64,000 nucleotides of DNA from Nitrospiraceae bacterium (GCA_020632595.1 JACKFF010000007.1:1-64000), one strand, 5' to 3'; counted from the first letter of the stretch, positions 51,736 through 61,670 are shown. The notes: generated by a model not told the origin, from the sequence alone. Numbers and translations: made by a program.

Positions 51736-53271
51736 ATGTGTCGTGATCAGAAAAAGGCAAGTAATGTGAATGTCTTGATGATGGCTGGATTGGGATTGGG
51801 AATGGCTATGCTGATTAATTCCACTTCGGTTTTGGCGGCTAAGCCCGTCTCTTCGAGTTCCTCCTCCTTAGCCGTTGAAAAGGGTTCGCCGTATGGAGAG
51901 TTTTTTACACGGATTAAGGATCGGGCAGAAGCACAGAACGGAAGAAACTGGAGGGAAACGGCTGATGCCGTCCTTATCCAAGATAAAGAGACTCAATGGA
52001 ATCGGTATCTGAAGTCGGCGTTGGGCCTGCCGGATTTCGTTGATTTGGGGATTGAAAATCGCACGCGCTTTGAAAGTGTCAGTCATCCGTGGAGATCTAC
52101 TGCAAAAATTGGAGGGGGGCGAACGGATTCTCAGTGGCTCCTCCGGTCCAGAGTGCGCTTCGGATTGGGTAATGGTCCTTTCCGGTTTCTTTTTGAGGGA
52201 CAGGATTCTCGGGAATACGGTGCCCAAATTGGGGGTTTTGTCAATAATACCACAGTCGATGAATGGGATATTTTACAGTTATTCGGATCATTGACCGTAG
52301 ATAATGTTGCAGGAAGTGGGTTGCGAACCGACCTGCATTTCGGTCGCATGACTCTGGACATGGGCGGCCGTCGGTACGTTGCCCGCAATGACTTTCGCAA
52401 TACCACGAATGCCTTTGACGGTGTCCATTGGCAGATTGGAAAACCGGATACATGGCGACTCCGCGCTTTTATCACCGAACCGGTTATCCGGGACGAGGTT
52501 CAACTCGACGAGCAGAATAAGAAGTTTTTATTTTGGGGCGCGTATCTGGAAAACCTTCAAATCCCCTGGATGAATATCAATGCTTTTTATTACGGTCTCA
52601 ACGATCAACGACAGCAAAATGCCAATCTTCATCGTACCTATGGGACGTACGGATTTCGGCTGTTGAAGAATCCTGCAGTCAGTGAATTCGATTATGAATT
52701 GGAGGGAGCCATTCAAGTGGGACAATTAGGGCAGGTCGATCATTTTGCCTATAATCCCAATGTGCAAGTTGGCTATACGTTTGATGCGCCCTGGACGCCT
52801 CAATTTCTTGTTCAGTATTCCTATGCAAGCGGAACCCGCACCCCGGGAGGAAGTCAGAATGGAACCTTTGATCCATTGTTTGGGGCCCGACGATGGGATT
52901 TGATGCCTACAGGAATATTCGGACCATTTCTCCGATCCAACATCAGTTCTCCCGGCTGGCGGTTGGTGATGAAGCCTGCCGAAAGCTTGACCATGCAAAT
53001 CAAGCAGCGGTTCTGGTACTTAGCTCAAGGCAGTGCCGTGAATGGAGGGATTCTTTTACAAGATCCCACAGGAGGGGCAGGAAATTATTTAGGACATGAT
53101 CTGGAAGTACGGGTATCCTGGGTCGTAAGTCAAAACCTGGATATTGATGCCGGGTACGATCATTGGTTTAAGGGGTCGTATTTCGACCGCCTTCCTGCTT
53201 CGGCCAATCTGCCTCAAGGCGGGAACAAGGATACGGATTATTTTTATCTTTCCATGCGGATCAGATTGTGA
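51736..53271 (+). CDS. Alginate-export-family outer membrane porin
   Basis: Encodes 511 residues. ATG 51736 sits close to AGGAAG. Signal peptide about 1-35 (VLMMAGLGLGMAMLINSTSVLAA). The alginate-export (AlgE-like) beta-barrel begins near 95: LGLPDFVDLGIENRTRFESVSHPW, RVRFGLGNGPFRFLFEGQDSREYG, DLHFGRMTLDMGGRRYVARNDFRNTTNAFDG, with many alternating aromatic strands to the C-terminal aromatic-rich YFYLSMRIRL. In organisms without alginate genes such barrels serve as general or anion-selective porins. Substrate unknown; modA follows 80 bp downstream. Confidence 0.85.
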   Translation: MCRDQKKASNVNVLMMAGLGLGMAMLINSTSVLAAKPVSSSSSSLAVEKGSPYGEFFTRIKDRAEAQNGRNWRETADAVLIQDKETQWNRYLKSALGLPDFVDLGIENRTRFESVSHPWRSTAKIGGGRTDSQWLLRSRVRFGLGNGPFRFLFEGQDSREYGAQIGGFVNNTTVDEWDILQLFGSLTVDNVAGSGLRTDLHFGRMTLDMGGRRYVARNDFRNTTNAFDGVHWQIGKPDTWRLRAFITEPVIRDEVQLDEQNKKFLFWGAYLENLQIPWMNINAFYYGLNDQRQQNANLHRTYGTYGFRLLKNPAVSEFDYELEGAIQVGQLGQVDHFAYNPNVQVGYTFDAPWTPQFLVQYSYASGTRTPGGSQNGTFDPLFGARRWDLMPTGIFGPFLRSNISSPGWRLVMKPAESLTMQIKQRFWYLAQGSAVNGGILLQDPTGGAGNYLGHDLEVRVSWVVSQNLDIDAGYDHWFKGSYFDRLPASANLPQGGNKDTDYFYLSMRIRL

Positions 53272-53351
53272 ACAGGCTCAGTTCTTAAACAGGGGCAGCC
53301 CGTTCTCTATCATGAGCCGTCTGGCGGCCCTTATGTCTTGAAAGGTGGATA

Positions 53352-54113
53352 ATGTTTCTCCGAATCCCTACTTTTGGCTTTATGTTCTTATTTTATGTAT
53401 GTGTAACGACCGCCGCCGCGGAGGAAGTCAGGGTGGCCGTTGCCGCGAATTTTTTATCGACTCTTAACGAAATTATCACGAATTTTCAGGCAGACACGAG
53501 TCACACGATACTGGTCAGTTCCGGATCGAGCGGAAAACTGTATGCACAAATCAAGAACGGTGCTCCGTTCGATGTCTTCTTTTCAGCAGATGCTGAGCGG
53601 CCACAATTGTTGGAAGAGGAAGGTCTGGCAGTCAAGGAAAGCCGGTTTGTTTACTCTGTGGGGCGTCTGACTTTATGGAGTCCAAATGCAAACGTGATTC
53701 AGGGCGAGGCATCACACGTTCTATCAGACGGCCACTTCGATCATCTGGCCATTGCCAATCCGAAAACCGCCCCTTATGGCAGGGCTGCGGAACAAACACT
53801 CAAGAAGATGGGTCTCTGGAAATCCCTCAAGGATCGGATCGTTCAGGGGGAAAACATCGGACAAGCGTTTCAATTTGTGTTTTCCAGAAATGCTCAACTC
53901 GGATTTGTGGCCCTTTCCCAAGTATTGGATCCCAAAATTAACGGGAGCGGCAGCCGATGGGATGTGCCAACTTCCTTCCACGATGGAATTGAGCAGGAAG
54001 CGGTCCTGTTAGTGAGTGGACAGAACAATGCCGGTGCCAGAGCATTCTTGGAGTATGTTAAAGGAGATAATAGCCTTGCCATTATTAAGCGATTTGGCTA
54101 TGAGCTGCCATAA
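53352..54113 (+). CDS. modA: Molybdate-binding protein ModA
   Basis: Encodes 253 residues with a signal peptide (about 1-22, FMFLFYVCVTTAAA). Mature part: VRVAVAANFLSTLNEIITNFQ, ILVSSGSSGKLYAQIKNGAPFDVFFSADAERP (Ser and Gly oxyanion contacts), ANPKTAPYGRAAEQTL and the C-terminal YVKGDNSLAIIKRFGYELP. It captures molybdate or tungstate in the periplasm for ModBC. In a nitrite-oxidiser-like cell this would feed molybdopterin enzymes. First gene of modABC. Confidence 0.92.
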   Translation: MFLRIPTFGFMFLFYVCVTTAAAEEVRVAVAANFLSTLNEIITNFQADTSHTILVSSGSSGKLYAQIKNGAPFDVFFSADAERPQLLEEEGLAVKESRFVYSVGRLTLWSPNANVIQGEASHVLSDGHFDHLAIANPKTAPYGRAAEQTLKKMGLWKSLKDRIVQGENIGQAFQFVFSRNAQLGFVALSQVLDPKINGSGSRWDVPTSFHDGIEQEAVLLVSGQNNAGARAFLEYVKGDNSLAIIKRFGYELP

Positions 54114-54178
54114 CCATACATGGCAACATATGAGAACAATACTTTCATTCGATAGGCGATAATGCTACATAGGAAGTC

Positions 54179-54862
54179 ATGACACTATCTGAGGTGGACT
54201 TGGGACCTCTCTGGCTGACGTTGCGTCTGGCCGGGGTGACCGTGATTGTGCTTCTGATCATTGGAACCCCGCTTGCCTGGTGGCTCGCACATACCCGATC
54301 CAGAGCCCGGACGGCCATTGAGGCAATTGTTGCCATGCCTCTCGTATTGCCGCCCACCGTGCTCGGATTTTATTTACTGGTCTTATTGGGTCCACATGGA
54401 TGGATCGGGAGCGCCTCGCAGGCGATAACCGGATCGGCGCTTTCGTTCACATTTACCGGACTCGTCATTGCTTCCGCGTTGTATTCACTTCCTTTCGTCG
54501 TTCAACCCTTGCATAGCGCGTTTGAGGCAATCGGGCGAAAGCCATTAGAGGCGGCCTGGTCTCTCAGAGCCTCAAAGCTCGACACATTTCTTACCATTGT
54601 TTCCCCCATGGCCTCTCGCGGCTATCTCACGGCGATTGTCCTTGGATTCGCTCATACCCTTGGTGAATTTGGTGTGGTCTTGATGGTGGGAGGGAATATT
54701 CCGGGAAGAACAAAGGTACTCTCTATTGCGATTTACGATCATGTGGAAGTTTTGGAATATACCCAGGCTCATGTCCTGTCGGCAGGACTTCTCGTCTTTT
54801 CCTTTCTGGTCCTGCTTATGGTCTATACGGTGAACCGCCGCTTGCCTATCCACGTCTCATGA
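54179..54862 (+). CDS. modB: Molybdate ABC transporter permease ModB
   Basis: Encodes 227 residues; ATG 54179 follows AGGAAG. Five TM helices, typical of ModB: LWLTLRLAGVTVIVLLIIGTPLAWWLA, VAMPLVLPPTVLGFYLLVLLG, and the EAA loop EAAWSLRASKLDTFLTIVSPMASRGYLTAIVLGFAHTLGEFGVVLMVGGNIPG. It forms the membrane channel for molybdate. The stop overlaps the modC start by 4 bp (ATGA), a sign of translational coupling. Confidence 0.92.
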   Translation: MTLSEVDLGPLWLTLRLAGVTVIVLLIIGTPLAWWLAHTRSRARTAIEAIVAMPLVLPPTVLGFYLLVLLGPHGWIGSASQAITGSALSFTFTGLVIASALYSLPFVVQPLHSAFEAIGRKPLEAAWSLRASKLDTFLTIVSPMASRGYLTAIVLGFAHTLGEFGVVLMVGGNIPGRTKVLSIAIYDHVEVLEYTQAHVLSAGLLVFSFLVLLMVYTVNRRLPIHVS

Positions 54863-55956
54863 GCGAGTTGACAGCCAGGTTCGAGGTGGTCTTTCCCTCG
54901 TTTCACCTGCAGGTGAAGGCGAGTGTACCCGCCGAAGGGATCACAGTCGTATTCGGTCCTTCCGGATGTGGCAAGACTACGCTCTTGCGCTGTCTAGCAG
55001 GATTGGAACGGTCACCGGATGGATTTCTCGCCCTGGGAGAACAGGTTTGGCAGGATGAAGCCCACAATATATTTCTTCCACTCTCCCAACGGCCGGTTGG
55101 CTATGTGTTCCAAGAGCCCCGTTTATTTCCTCATCAGAGCGTCCGATCGAACTTACTGTACGGATGGAAGCGGATACCGCAATCGGAGCGCCGGATTTCA
55201 CTTGATCAGGTTGTTGAGATTCTGGGTTTAGACTCGTTGTTGGAGCGCCGGCCAACCCACTTGTCCGGTGGAGAACAACAGCGTGTGGCCATCGGGCGTG
55301 CTTTATTAACCAGCCCGCGGCTACTCCTCATGGATGAACCGCTCAGCTCCCTTGATGTTCAACGAAAGCGGGAAATCATGACATTTATTCAACGGCTGGA
55401 TAAGGAATTCAGGATTCCCATTATCTATGTGAGTCATGCGCTGCATGAAGTGGTGCAACTCGCCCGGACTCTCATCCTGCTGAAGGAGGGGAGCGTGGCC
55501 GCTATCGGTCCTCTTGCTGAAGTGTTTGCTCAAGTAGGCAGTCGCCGCGTTATTCCGGACAGCCACATTGGTGCCGTCATTGACACTCGTGTGGCAGAAC
55601 ATGATCTGGAATTCGGGCTCACCACACTCAATTTTCCCGGCGGTCAATTATCCGTGCCTCATCAACATTCATCCATAGGAGAATCCTTACGAGTGCAAAT
55701 TCTGGCCCGGGATATCAGTCTTGTCGCCAGCCCACCTGCCTTTCAAACCAGTGTACTGAATGTGTTAGAGGCCACCGTCCTGGAAATCGGACCCATTGAG
55801 TCCGGTCAACCCTTTGTCGATATCAAATTGGATATCGGTTGTCCCTTGCTGGCCACCATTACCCGAAAATCATTGGCGACCCTCCAACTCCATCCAGGCC
55901 AGAAAGTGCATGCTCAAATCAAAGCTGTAGCCCTTACGCACGATTCCCTGGAATAA
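54859..55956 (+). CDS. modC: Molybdate ABC transporter ATPase ModC
   Basis: Encodes 365 residues. ATPase part: Walker A VVFGPSGCGKTTLLRCLAGLERS, signature HLSGGEQQRVAIGRALL, Walker B LLLMDEPLSSLDVQRK, switch His in YVSHALHEVV. The C-terminal part (about 295-360) is a MOP domain that binds molybdate and gives feedback control (LEATVLEIGPIESGQPFVDIKLDIG...LATITRKSLATLQLHPGQKVHAQIKAVAL). Drives molybdate import through ModB. Confidence 0.93.
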   Translation: MSELTARFEVVFPSFHLQVKASVPAEGITVVFGPSGCGKTTLLRCLAGLERSPDGFLALGEQVWQDEAHNIFLPLSQRPVGYVFQEPRLFPHQSVRSNLLYGWKRIPQSERRISLDQVVEILGLDSLLERRPTHLSGGEQQRVAIGRALLTSPRLLLMDEPLSSLDVQRKREIMTFIQRLDKEFRIPIIYVSHALHEVVQLARTLILLKEGSVAAIGPLAEVFAQVGSRRVIPDSHIGAVIDTRVAEHDLEFGLTTLNFPGGQLSVPHQHSSIGESLRVQILARDISLVASPPAFQTSVLNVLEATVLEIGPIESGQPFVDIKLDIGCPLLATITRKSLATLQLHPGQKVHAQIKAVALTHDSLE

Positions 55957-56060
55957 ATATCCCATTCTCCACAAAATTCTTTCTCGATGTGAAAGACAGC
56001 ACGTTCATTTCTTGGGTGTGGGTTCAGCCAGATTGCCGAAGCGGAATTCAGACCGTTCCG

Positions 56061-56240
56061 ATGGGCGATTGCCGCCAACAATGGGTGGTAGTTGATGATC
56101 AGGAGGTTATTTATGTGATGCTGGAGGATCGGCTCAGAGCTTTGGGCTATGACATGTTGAAAGCCGACAATGGGGTCGAAGGCCTTGCCGTCTTTCCGGT
56201 TGTCACATACGGAATGTTGTGGGATATTAAATTACGGTAA
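56061..56240 (+). pseudogene. Truncated response-regulator receiver domain
   Basis: The frame reads WVVVDDQEVIYVMLEDRLRALGYDMLKADNGVEGLAVF, a clear receiver start with the DD pocket, then loses similarity for a few residues and ends LWDIKLR-stop, just after the expected phosphoacceptor Asp (family: LLDIKLPGMDG). The second half of the receiver and any output domain are gone. Some upstream in-frame sequence belongs to the modC region and is not related. Confidence 0.6.
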
Positions 56241-56390
56241 TGGATGAACTCTTGCTGCTGAGGAAACCGCACATCGATCTTTTGTAACATTTTTTAAGTA
56301 GACGATACATAATCGAAGCAAATAAAATTCTGCTTCTTGAGGGGACTCACATGATTGATGATCGTATGAAATTTATCTATAAGGAGACTT

Positions 56391-57602
56391 ATGAGTTTTT
56401 GGTTTATACCTTTCTTTCCGCTTGAGTTCTCTCTTTTTTTGCTTACTTCTCTTTCCCTGGCAACCTGGGTTTACCTCTCGTTTGGGCATGGTCGCTTCTG
56501 GTATGCCGATCAGCGACTTGGGAGGGATGGGCCAATTCCCTTCAAAGCCACACCATGGCCTTCCGTCGTCGTAGTGGTTCCCGCCAGGAATGAAGCGGAT
56601 GTCATTGAACGTACGCTGCGCTCTCTCTTAGAGCAAGACTACCCGGGGGAATTTCATGTTGTGATGGTGGATGATCAAAGCGAGGACCGTACCGGCGACA
56701 TTGCACGTCAGCTTGCTATCAGACATCCAGCAGGAGCGCACCTCACCGTGAAAGTCGCTGAGAATCGGCCCTCCGGTTGGCTGGGAAAAGTCTGGGCTCT
56801 CCATACCGGATTGCAGTACGCTGAGAAGCACTGGCCCCATGCCGTCTATCGATATTTGACGGATGCTGACATTGAACACAGCCGGGGAAATCTGCGTGAA
56901 CTGGTTTCTAAGGCCGAATGCGAGGGGCTTGATCTGGTATCGCTCATGGTCCGATTGCATTGTCAACATGTCTGGGAGAAGCTGCTGATTCCGGCATTTG
57001 TGTATTTTTTTCAAAAACTCTATCCTTTTCCCCTTATTAACGATCACAATTCAACTGTCGGAGGCGCAGCTGGAGGCTGCATCCTCGTGAAGAACCGTGC
57101 GCTGATACAGATAGGAGGAATAGCCGTCATTCGCGGTGAAGTGATTGATGATTGTGCTTTGGGGGCAGCAATTAAGCGGGTAGGAAAGATCTGGGTCGGT
57201 CTTACGGATTCAGAGCACAGCATTCGTCCTTATGTCGGGCTTCATGACATCTGGACAATGGTAAAACGGACCGCCTACACCCAACTGAGATATTCCCCTT
57301 TGATGCTTCTGGGTACCGTCATGGGTTTGGTGATTGTCTATCTCCTTCCACCGCTTGCCGCTTTGACCTGGCCCCTTCACGGAAATGCTCTGGGGGGAGG
57401 GCTGGCGCTCTTTGCTTGGCTTATTATGATGTATACGTTTCAACCCACGTTGCGTCTCTACGCACTGCCTCCAACCTATGGGTTTGTGTTACCCATTGCC
57501 GCCCTCCTTTACCTGGGAATGACTGTAGACTCGGCTTACCGTTATTGGTTAAAGGTCGGGGGACAATGGAAAGGACGGACTGGAATTGGCTGCACTAATT
57601 GA
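56391..57602 (+). CDS. hpnB: Hopene-associated glycosyltransferase HpnB
   Basis: Encodes 403 residues. Short N-terminal TM (about 8-28), then a GT2 family catalytic domain: SVVVVVPARNEADVIERTLRSLLEQDYPGEFHVVMVDDQSEDRTGDIA, the DxD motif YLTDADIEH, and VIDDCALGAAIKRVGKIWVGLTDSEHSIRPYVGLHDIWTMVKRTAYTQLRYSP, followed by three C-terminal TM helices. This order and the last block are characteristic of HpnB, encoded in many hopanoid gene sets. No other hpn gene is in the window. ATG 56391 follows AAGGAGA. Confidence 0.88.
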   Translation: MSFWFIPFFPLEFSLFLLTSLSLATWVYLSFGHGRFWYADQRLGRDGPIPFKATPWPSVVVVVPARNEADVIERTLRSLLEQDYPGEFHVVMVDDQSEDRTGDIARQLAIRHPAGAHLTVKVAENRPSGWLGKVWALHTGLQYAEKHWPHAVYRYLTDADIEHSRGNLRELVSKAECEGLDLVSLMVRLHCQHVWEKLLIPAFVYFFQKLYPFPLINDHNSTVGGAAGGCILVKNRALIQIGGIAVIRGEVIDDCALGAAIKRVGKIWVGLTDSEHSIRPYVGLHDIWTMVKRTAYTQLRYSPLMLLGTVMGLVIVYLLPPLAALTWPLHGNALGGGLALFAWLIMMYTFQPTLRLYALPPTYGFVLPIAALLYLGMTVDSAYRYWLKVGGQWKGRTGIGCTN

Positions 57603-57922
57603 GTCTTGGTGGTTGTTCACCAAAGAGTCGCCACGTTTTTCAACCTGCTAATATTTCCAGCAATGATTACAAAAATAATGCTAGGAGAACCTGCTAAAGG
57701 CAAACTACACCCTCAAAGGTCAGGAACACGGATTTCGTTCCATTAGTGCTAATAAGTTAAACCGGAATTTATAGAACCAGGAGCCTGCTCTCCAACCGTG
57801 CTTGTCCTATCTCTCGGGTTCAGCGCGTTTGAAGTGCAGCATGCGGGTTCCATGTTCCTAAAGAATTCAACAAACATTTTGCTTTGTCCAATTTTTTGCC
57901 TTCATTCAATCCGGGGAGAGCT
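57603..57922. other. 320 bp gap between convergent genes
   Basis: No gene seen; no strong hairpin. I see nothing else in it. Confidence 0.4.
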
Positions 57923-58764
57923 TTATTCTTTCTCGACAAAAGACACATCGGTGACCTTATCTTCATCATCGACAAATAGGACGACTTCTTGCCCCGAAGA
58001 AAGCTTTTTGAACTTTTCCTGAATCAGAGGACGCACTTCATACTCGTGCTCCTTTTCCCCATCTGGTTGAACAGCAATCATATTATTGTTCAGGGGTTGC
58101 TTCAAAATTCCTGAAATCTTTTTGAAATTCCCTTTCAGGGGAGACTTTTTTCCCCCAAAATGTTGGGCTTTGCCCACTGTTGTCTGATTCTCAAATGTGG
58201 CGTCCACGATCTGATCCATTTCATCAATCAGGAATGTGGCGTTTGCGCCAACCGGAATGGACGCCACTTTGCTCCTGGCCATGGAACTGATCTTATGCGA
58301 TTCCTGCTGACCCTCCTTCAACTGAATGACGGCCTTTTCGTGGCCGGTCACCAGTGGCTGAGCCAAAACACCATGGACGATTCGATGATGTGACTCTTCT
58401 CCTGCCAAATGAACATCGACAATGAGGTTTTGATCGTTGACGGTTATTTGAACGCGATCCCCATTTTTTAGAGGGGGGAGCCCTTTTTCATCACGGAGAT
58501 TCATGGGCAGATATCGTGGTTGCCCTTCCCCTGTGTCCACCTTGGCCTGCTCCCCCCTCTGACTTCTTCCACAGTCCCAATTAAGACACGCTCCCCGGAC
58601 AGGGATTCACTACCTTTCGTGTTCTTTCCCTCATGGGCAATAACCGCACCGGGAATAACCAGACATCCAGTCAAAAAGCACACTCCAAACAGACCTAAGC
58701 ATCTCATGGAGCCTGGTGTGGATGGCGTTTTTGACGTTTTTTGAAATACGGTGGTGAAAGGCAT
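57923..58764 (-). pseudogene. Secreted hypothetical protein gene, split by a frameshift at a G6 run
   Basis: Starts at ATG 58764 behind AAAAGGAGC, with a hydrophobic signal-like segment (CLGLFGVCFLTGCLVIPGAVIAHEG) and then VLIGTVEEVRG. At six Cs on the plus strand (58552-58557) the frame is lost; the -1/+2 frame continues EQAKVDTGEGQPRYLPMNLRDEKG and runs to the stop at 57923. The C-terminal part has three similar beta-rich repeats, e.g. NGDRVQITVNDQNLIVDVHL, VGANATFLIDEMDQIVDATF and SGQEVVLFVDDEDKVTDVSF. The reading frame after the shift is well kept, so either the break is recent, or it is phase variation or a sequencing error. Function unknown; probably periplasmic. Confidence 0.65.
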
Positions 58765-58927
58765 GAAACGCTCCTTTTGTTAAATTTTATTTGAGAGACA
58801 ATACAAACATCCATATATACACAATTTTTCTTCATGGGAGACCTGAGGAAAACCCTGGGCTTGGAATTCACGATTTTTCAACGTGAGAAAATGGTCTGAT
58901 AGAATTCAGGGGGAGGATTCTGCGTGG

Positions 58928-60292
58928 CTATAAGGTTTGTTTCTCAGGCGGGGTCTTGGGTGATTTTGATAACAGGAGTAAGCCGATACAGGCAGATAGG
59001 CAGGAGGCGATTACAATAGCTAATTTTGCGTTTGATAACGTAGAGGGCTCTGGAAACGCCAGGGTGGCAATAAAGATGGCCATGGTAAATCCAATTCCTC
59101 CCATAAATCCCAGACCCACAATCTGGGGCCAGGTCAGTGGAGTGGGAATTGATGAACCTCCAAATTTGATAGCTGCCCAGGCCCCAAGGCAAACTCCCAA
59201 TGGTTTACCCATTAATAAACCCAAGCTAATTCCAAGAGCGAGTGAGCTGGTGAAGAGAGAAGAGATATTTGTGGTGAATTCAACGCCAGCATTGGCTAGC
59301 GCAAAAATAGGCATCACGCCAAAGGTGATCCACGGATATAAGGCATGCTCGAGTTTCTGGAGTGGAGGCTGCATCAGATCAGTGGTGGTTTTTAACGCTT
59401 GGACCGCTTGAACCTGATTTTCATTTTCCAAAATCGAAGCTCCAGGGACTTCCGATTTTTGAAACTCTCGTTTAAATGTATCGCTTTTATGGGCAAATTC
59501 CTTTTCAGTCAAGGCTGCGGTCGTTGGAATCGTGAACGCATTGAGGACTCCGGCAATCGTTGGATGAATGCCGGAAAAGAGAAAGGCCAGCCATACACCC
59601 CCAATGCCGAATAGGCCGTAAAAGATAGGTGAACGAATTCCCAACCAGTTGGCTCCAATCAAAATGGCTAAAAATCCGAGCCCCACTCCAAGACTAATCC
59701 ATGAAATGTCTGATGTATAGAATATGGCAATCACTAAAACAGCCCCGAGATCATCGACAATAGCCAGAGTCGTCAAGAAAAGTTTAGCCGAAAAGGGAAT
59801 CTTTGAGCCCAATAGCCCCAGAAGGCCAATGGCAAAAGCAATATCGGTGGCCATGGGAATTCCCCAACCCGAACTGTAAGAGGTTTGAAAATTAAGCAAG
59901 AGATACACCATTGCGGGAAGAACCATTCCGCCAAAAGCCGCCGCAATGGGAAGAAGGGCTTGGCGGGGTTCGGATAATTCTCCGACCAATATTTCCCGTT
60001 TAATTTCGAGTCCAATGACAAAAAAGAAAATGGCCATCAAGCCATCGTTAATCCACAACAGTAAGGATTTTTCCAATATGTTAGAGCCGATTCCAATCGA
60101 AAGAGGAAGATTCCAAAGCTCCGAATAAGGTTGACCGTAGGGTGAATTAGCGAGGACCAAGGCTAATAGTGTACTTGCCAGCAGCACGATTCCACCCGAG
60201 GCATTTTGTTTTGAAAAATCCTCTAATGGGGAAAGAATTTTTTCAATGGGTCGGTTTTTAACGGATTGTTTGGCTTCTTTTACAAGATCCAT
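58928..60292 (-). CDS. nhaA: Na+/H+ antiporter NhaA
   Basis: Encodes 454 residues, somewhat longer than the roughly 390 of enteric NhaA. Twelve TM helices; key motifs: FFFVIGLEIKREILVGELS, MATDIAFAIGLLGLLG and LAIVDDLGAVLVIAIFYT, whose two Asp pairs include the ion-binding residues. A hydrophilic insert of about 40 residues (around 255-300) carries Lys/Glu. Works in the inner membrane to expel Na+ and keep pH, as expected in a marine or saline-tolerant bacterium. Single gene on the minus strand. Confidence 0.93.
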   Translation of the reverse strand: MDLVKEAKQSVKNRPIEKILSPLEDFSKQNASGGIVLLASTLLALVLANSPYGQPYSELWNLPLSIGIGSNILEKSLLLWINDGLMAIFFFVIGLEIKREILVGELSEPRQALLPIAAAFGGMVLPAMVYLLLNFQTSYSSGWGIPMATDIAFAIGLLGLLGSKIPFSAKLFLTTLAIVDDLGAVLVIAIFYTSDISWISLGVGLGFLAILIGANWLGIRSPIFYGLFGIGGVWLAFLFSGIHPTIAGVLNAFTIPTTAALTEKEFAHKSDTFKREFQKSEVPGASILENENQVQAVQALKTTTDLMQPPLQKLEHALYPWITFGVMPIFALANAGVEFTTNISSLFTSSLALGISLGLLMGKPLGVCLGAWAAIKFGGSSIPTPLTWPQIVGLGFMGGIGFTMAIFIATLAFPEPSTLSNAKLAIVIASCLSACIGLLLLSKSPKTPPEKQTL

Positions 60293-60611
60293 GGAATCGA
60301 AAGTCCTGAAATGTTGTTACTCAAGATTGAGGATACATCTGCGGAGTCCATGAATATTCGGCTACCCACCATTTCGTTAAATTATATTGTCATAAATTTT
60401 TTTGGTGAGATCGGACCGATTTGTCTGTGTTGCGGGGCGTCTTCGTCCCAGAATCGGGTGAGGCCATGTAAACAACCCGGATGCAAACTCCTGAAGATTA
60501 TCAGGTTTCACTTCGCGATCTTGTTTATGATACAGCGCACAAAAATAAAAATCTAAGACAAAAAATTAAGATAGGAGGCTGTTTTGTCTCTTGAGGCGTA
60601 TCTGCTCCCAT
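60293..60611. other. 319 bp region upstream of nhaA
   Basis: No gene. On the minus strand TATAAT occurs at 60386-60381, about 90 bp before the nhaA start, but without a good -35. A structured leader cannot be excluded; none was recognised. Confidence 0.35.
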
Positions 60612-61670
60612 CTAGTGGATCGTAACAATTGATTCGGGAGTAATTCGTCGTGATGCATCGACGTATTTCCACTTCACCGGCTTTGGTTGCTTGTTGTACC
60701 TTCGGATGTATCGCATGAGCTTTCTTTTGAGATCGGATACCGACGTGAACACCCCCCGGGCAATCACGTCTCGCTCAATCTTCGCGAACCACAACTCGAC
60801 CTGGTTGAGCCAGGACGAGTAGGTCGGAGTAAAGTGCAGATGAACCTTCGGATGCTGTGCCAAGAACTCGTGGACCCGTGTGGTCTTGTGCGCCGAGAGG
60901 TTGTCAGCGATGACATGGATCTCCTTGCCCGCAAGCTGGTTGGCCACAATGTCGGTCAGGAAGGCGACGAACTCAGACGAGGTGTGGCGCTTGGCCGTCT
61001 TGCCCAGCACTTCACCCGTCTTCGTATTGAACGCCGCATACAGCGACAGCGTGCCGTGGCGGAAGTACTCGAACCCGTGGCGCTCGGCGCGACCCGGCGA
61101 CAGCGGCAGCACCGGATCCTTACGATCAAGCGCCTGGATCGCCGTTTTCTCGTCTACGCAAAACACCGCCGCGTGTTGGGGCGGGTTCAGGTACAGTCCA
61201 ATGACATCGGCGGCCTTGGTCTCGAAATCCGGGTCATTCGAAGCAATGTACCCCTGCAGGCGATGGGGCCTGAGGCCATGCTTGGCCCAGATCCGGGCAA
61301 TCGTCATGTGGGAGAGGGCGCCGCCCATCTCGGCCGCCAACTTGCGCGAGGACCAGTGCGTCGAGCCGTCCGCTGGCTGACGTTTAGTCGTCCATGCCAG
61401 CACGCGTGCTTCGAGACGCTCGGTGACTTTGTAACGCCGGCGCCCCGCATACCGGGCGAACAATCCGGCCAACCGATCGGCCTTGAACCGCTGGCTCCAG
61501 CGACTGATGTAGCTGTCGCTGCAATCCAACTTCGTGCGAATTTCGGCCCAGGTGAGGCCCTCGGCTACCAACAGGATCAAGCGGGCGTGCCGAGCCCTAT
61601 CGGCTCGAACATTCCTCGCACTGCTTTGCCGTTGCAATTCCATGCGTTCGCTCTTGGTCAGTTTCACCAT
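60612..61670 (-). CDS. IS630-family transposase
   Basis: Encodes 352 residues. N-terminal helix-turn-helix region (about 35-75, VAEGLTWAEIRTKLDCSDSYISRWSQRF), a second one near 110-140, then the DDE catalytic domain: VFCVDEKTAIQALDR, IHVIADNLSAHKTT and YSSWLNQVELWFAKIERDVI supply Asp, Asp and Glu. The frame ends HTAG-style: the last element codon is CAC (His), and the stop TAG at 60614-60612 uses the duplicated TA plus one host base. Appears functional. More GC-rich than the surrounding genes. Confidence 0.92.
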   Translation of the reverse strand: MVKLTKSERMELQRQSSARNVRADRARHARLILLVAEGLTWAEIRTKLDCSDSYISRWSQRFKADRLAGLFARYAGRRRYKVTERLEARVLAWTTKRQPADGSTHWSSRKLAAEMGGALSHMTIARIWAKHGLRPHRLQGYIASNDPDFETKAADVIGLYLNPPQHAAVFCVDEKTAIQALDRKDPVLPLSPGRAERHGFEYFRHGTLSLYAAFNTKTGEVLGKTAKRHTSSEFVAFLTDIVANQLAGKEIHVIADNLSAHKTTRVHEFLAQHPKVHLHFTPTYSSWLNQVELWFAKIERDVIARGVFTSVSDLKRKLMRYIRRYNKQPKPVKWKYVDASRRITPESIVTIH

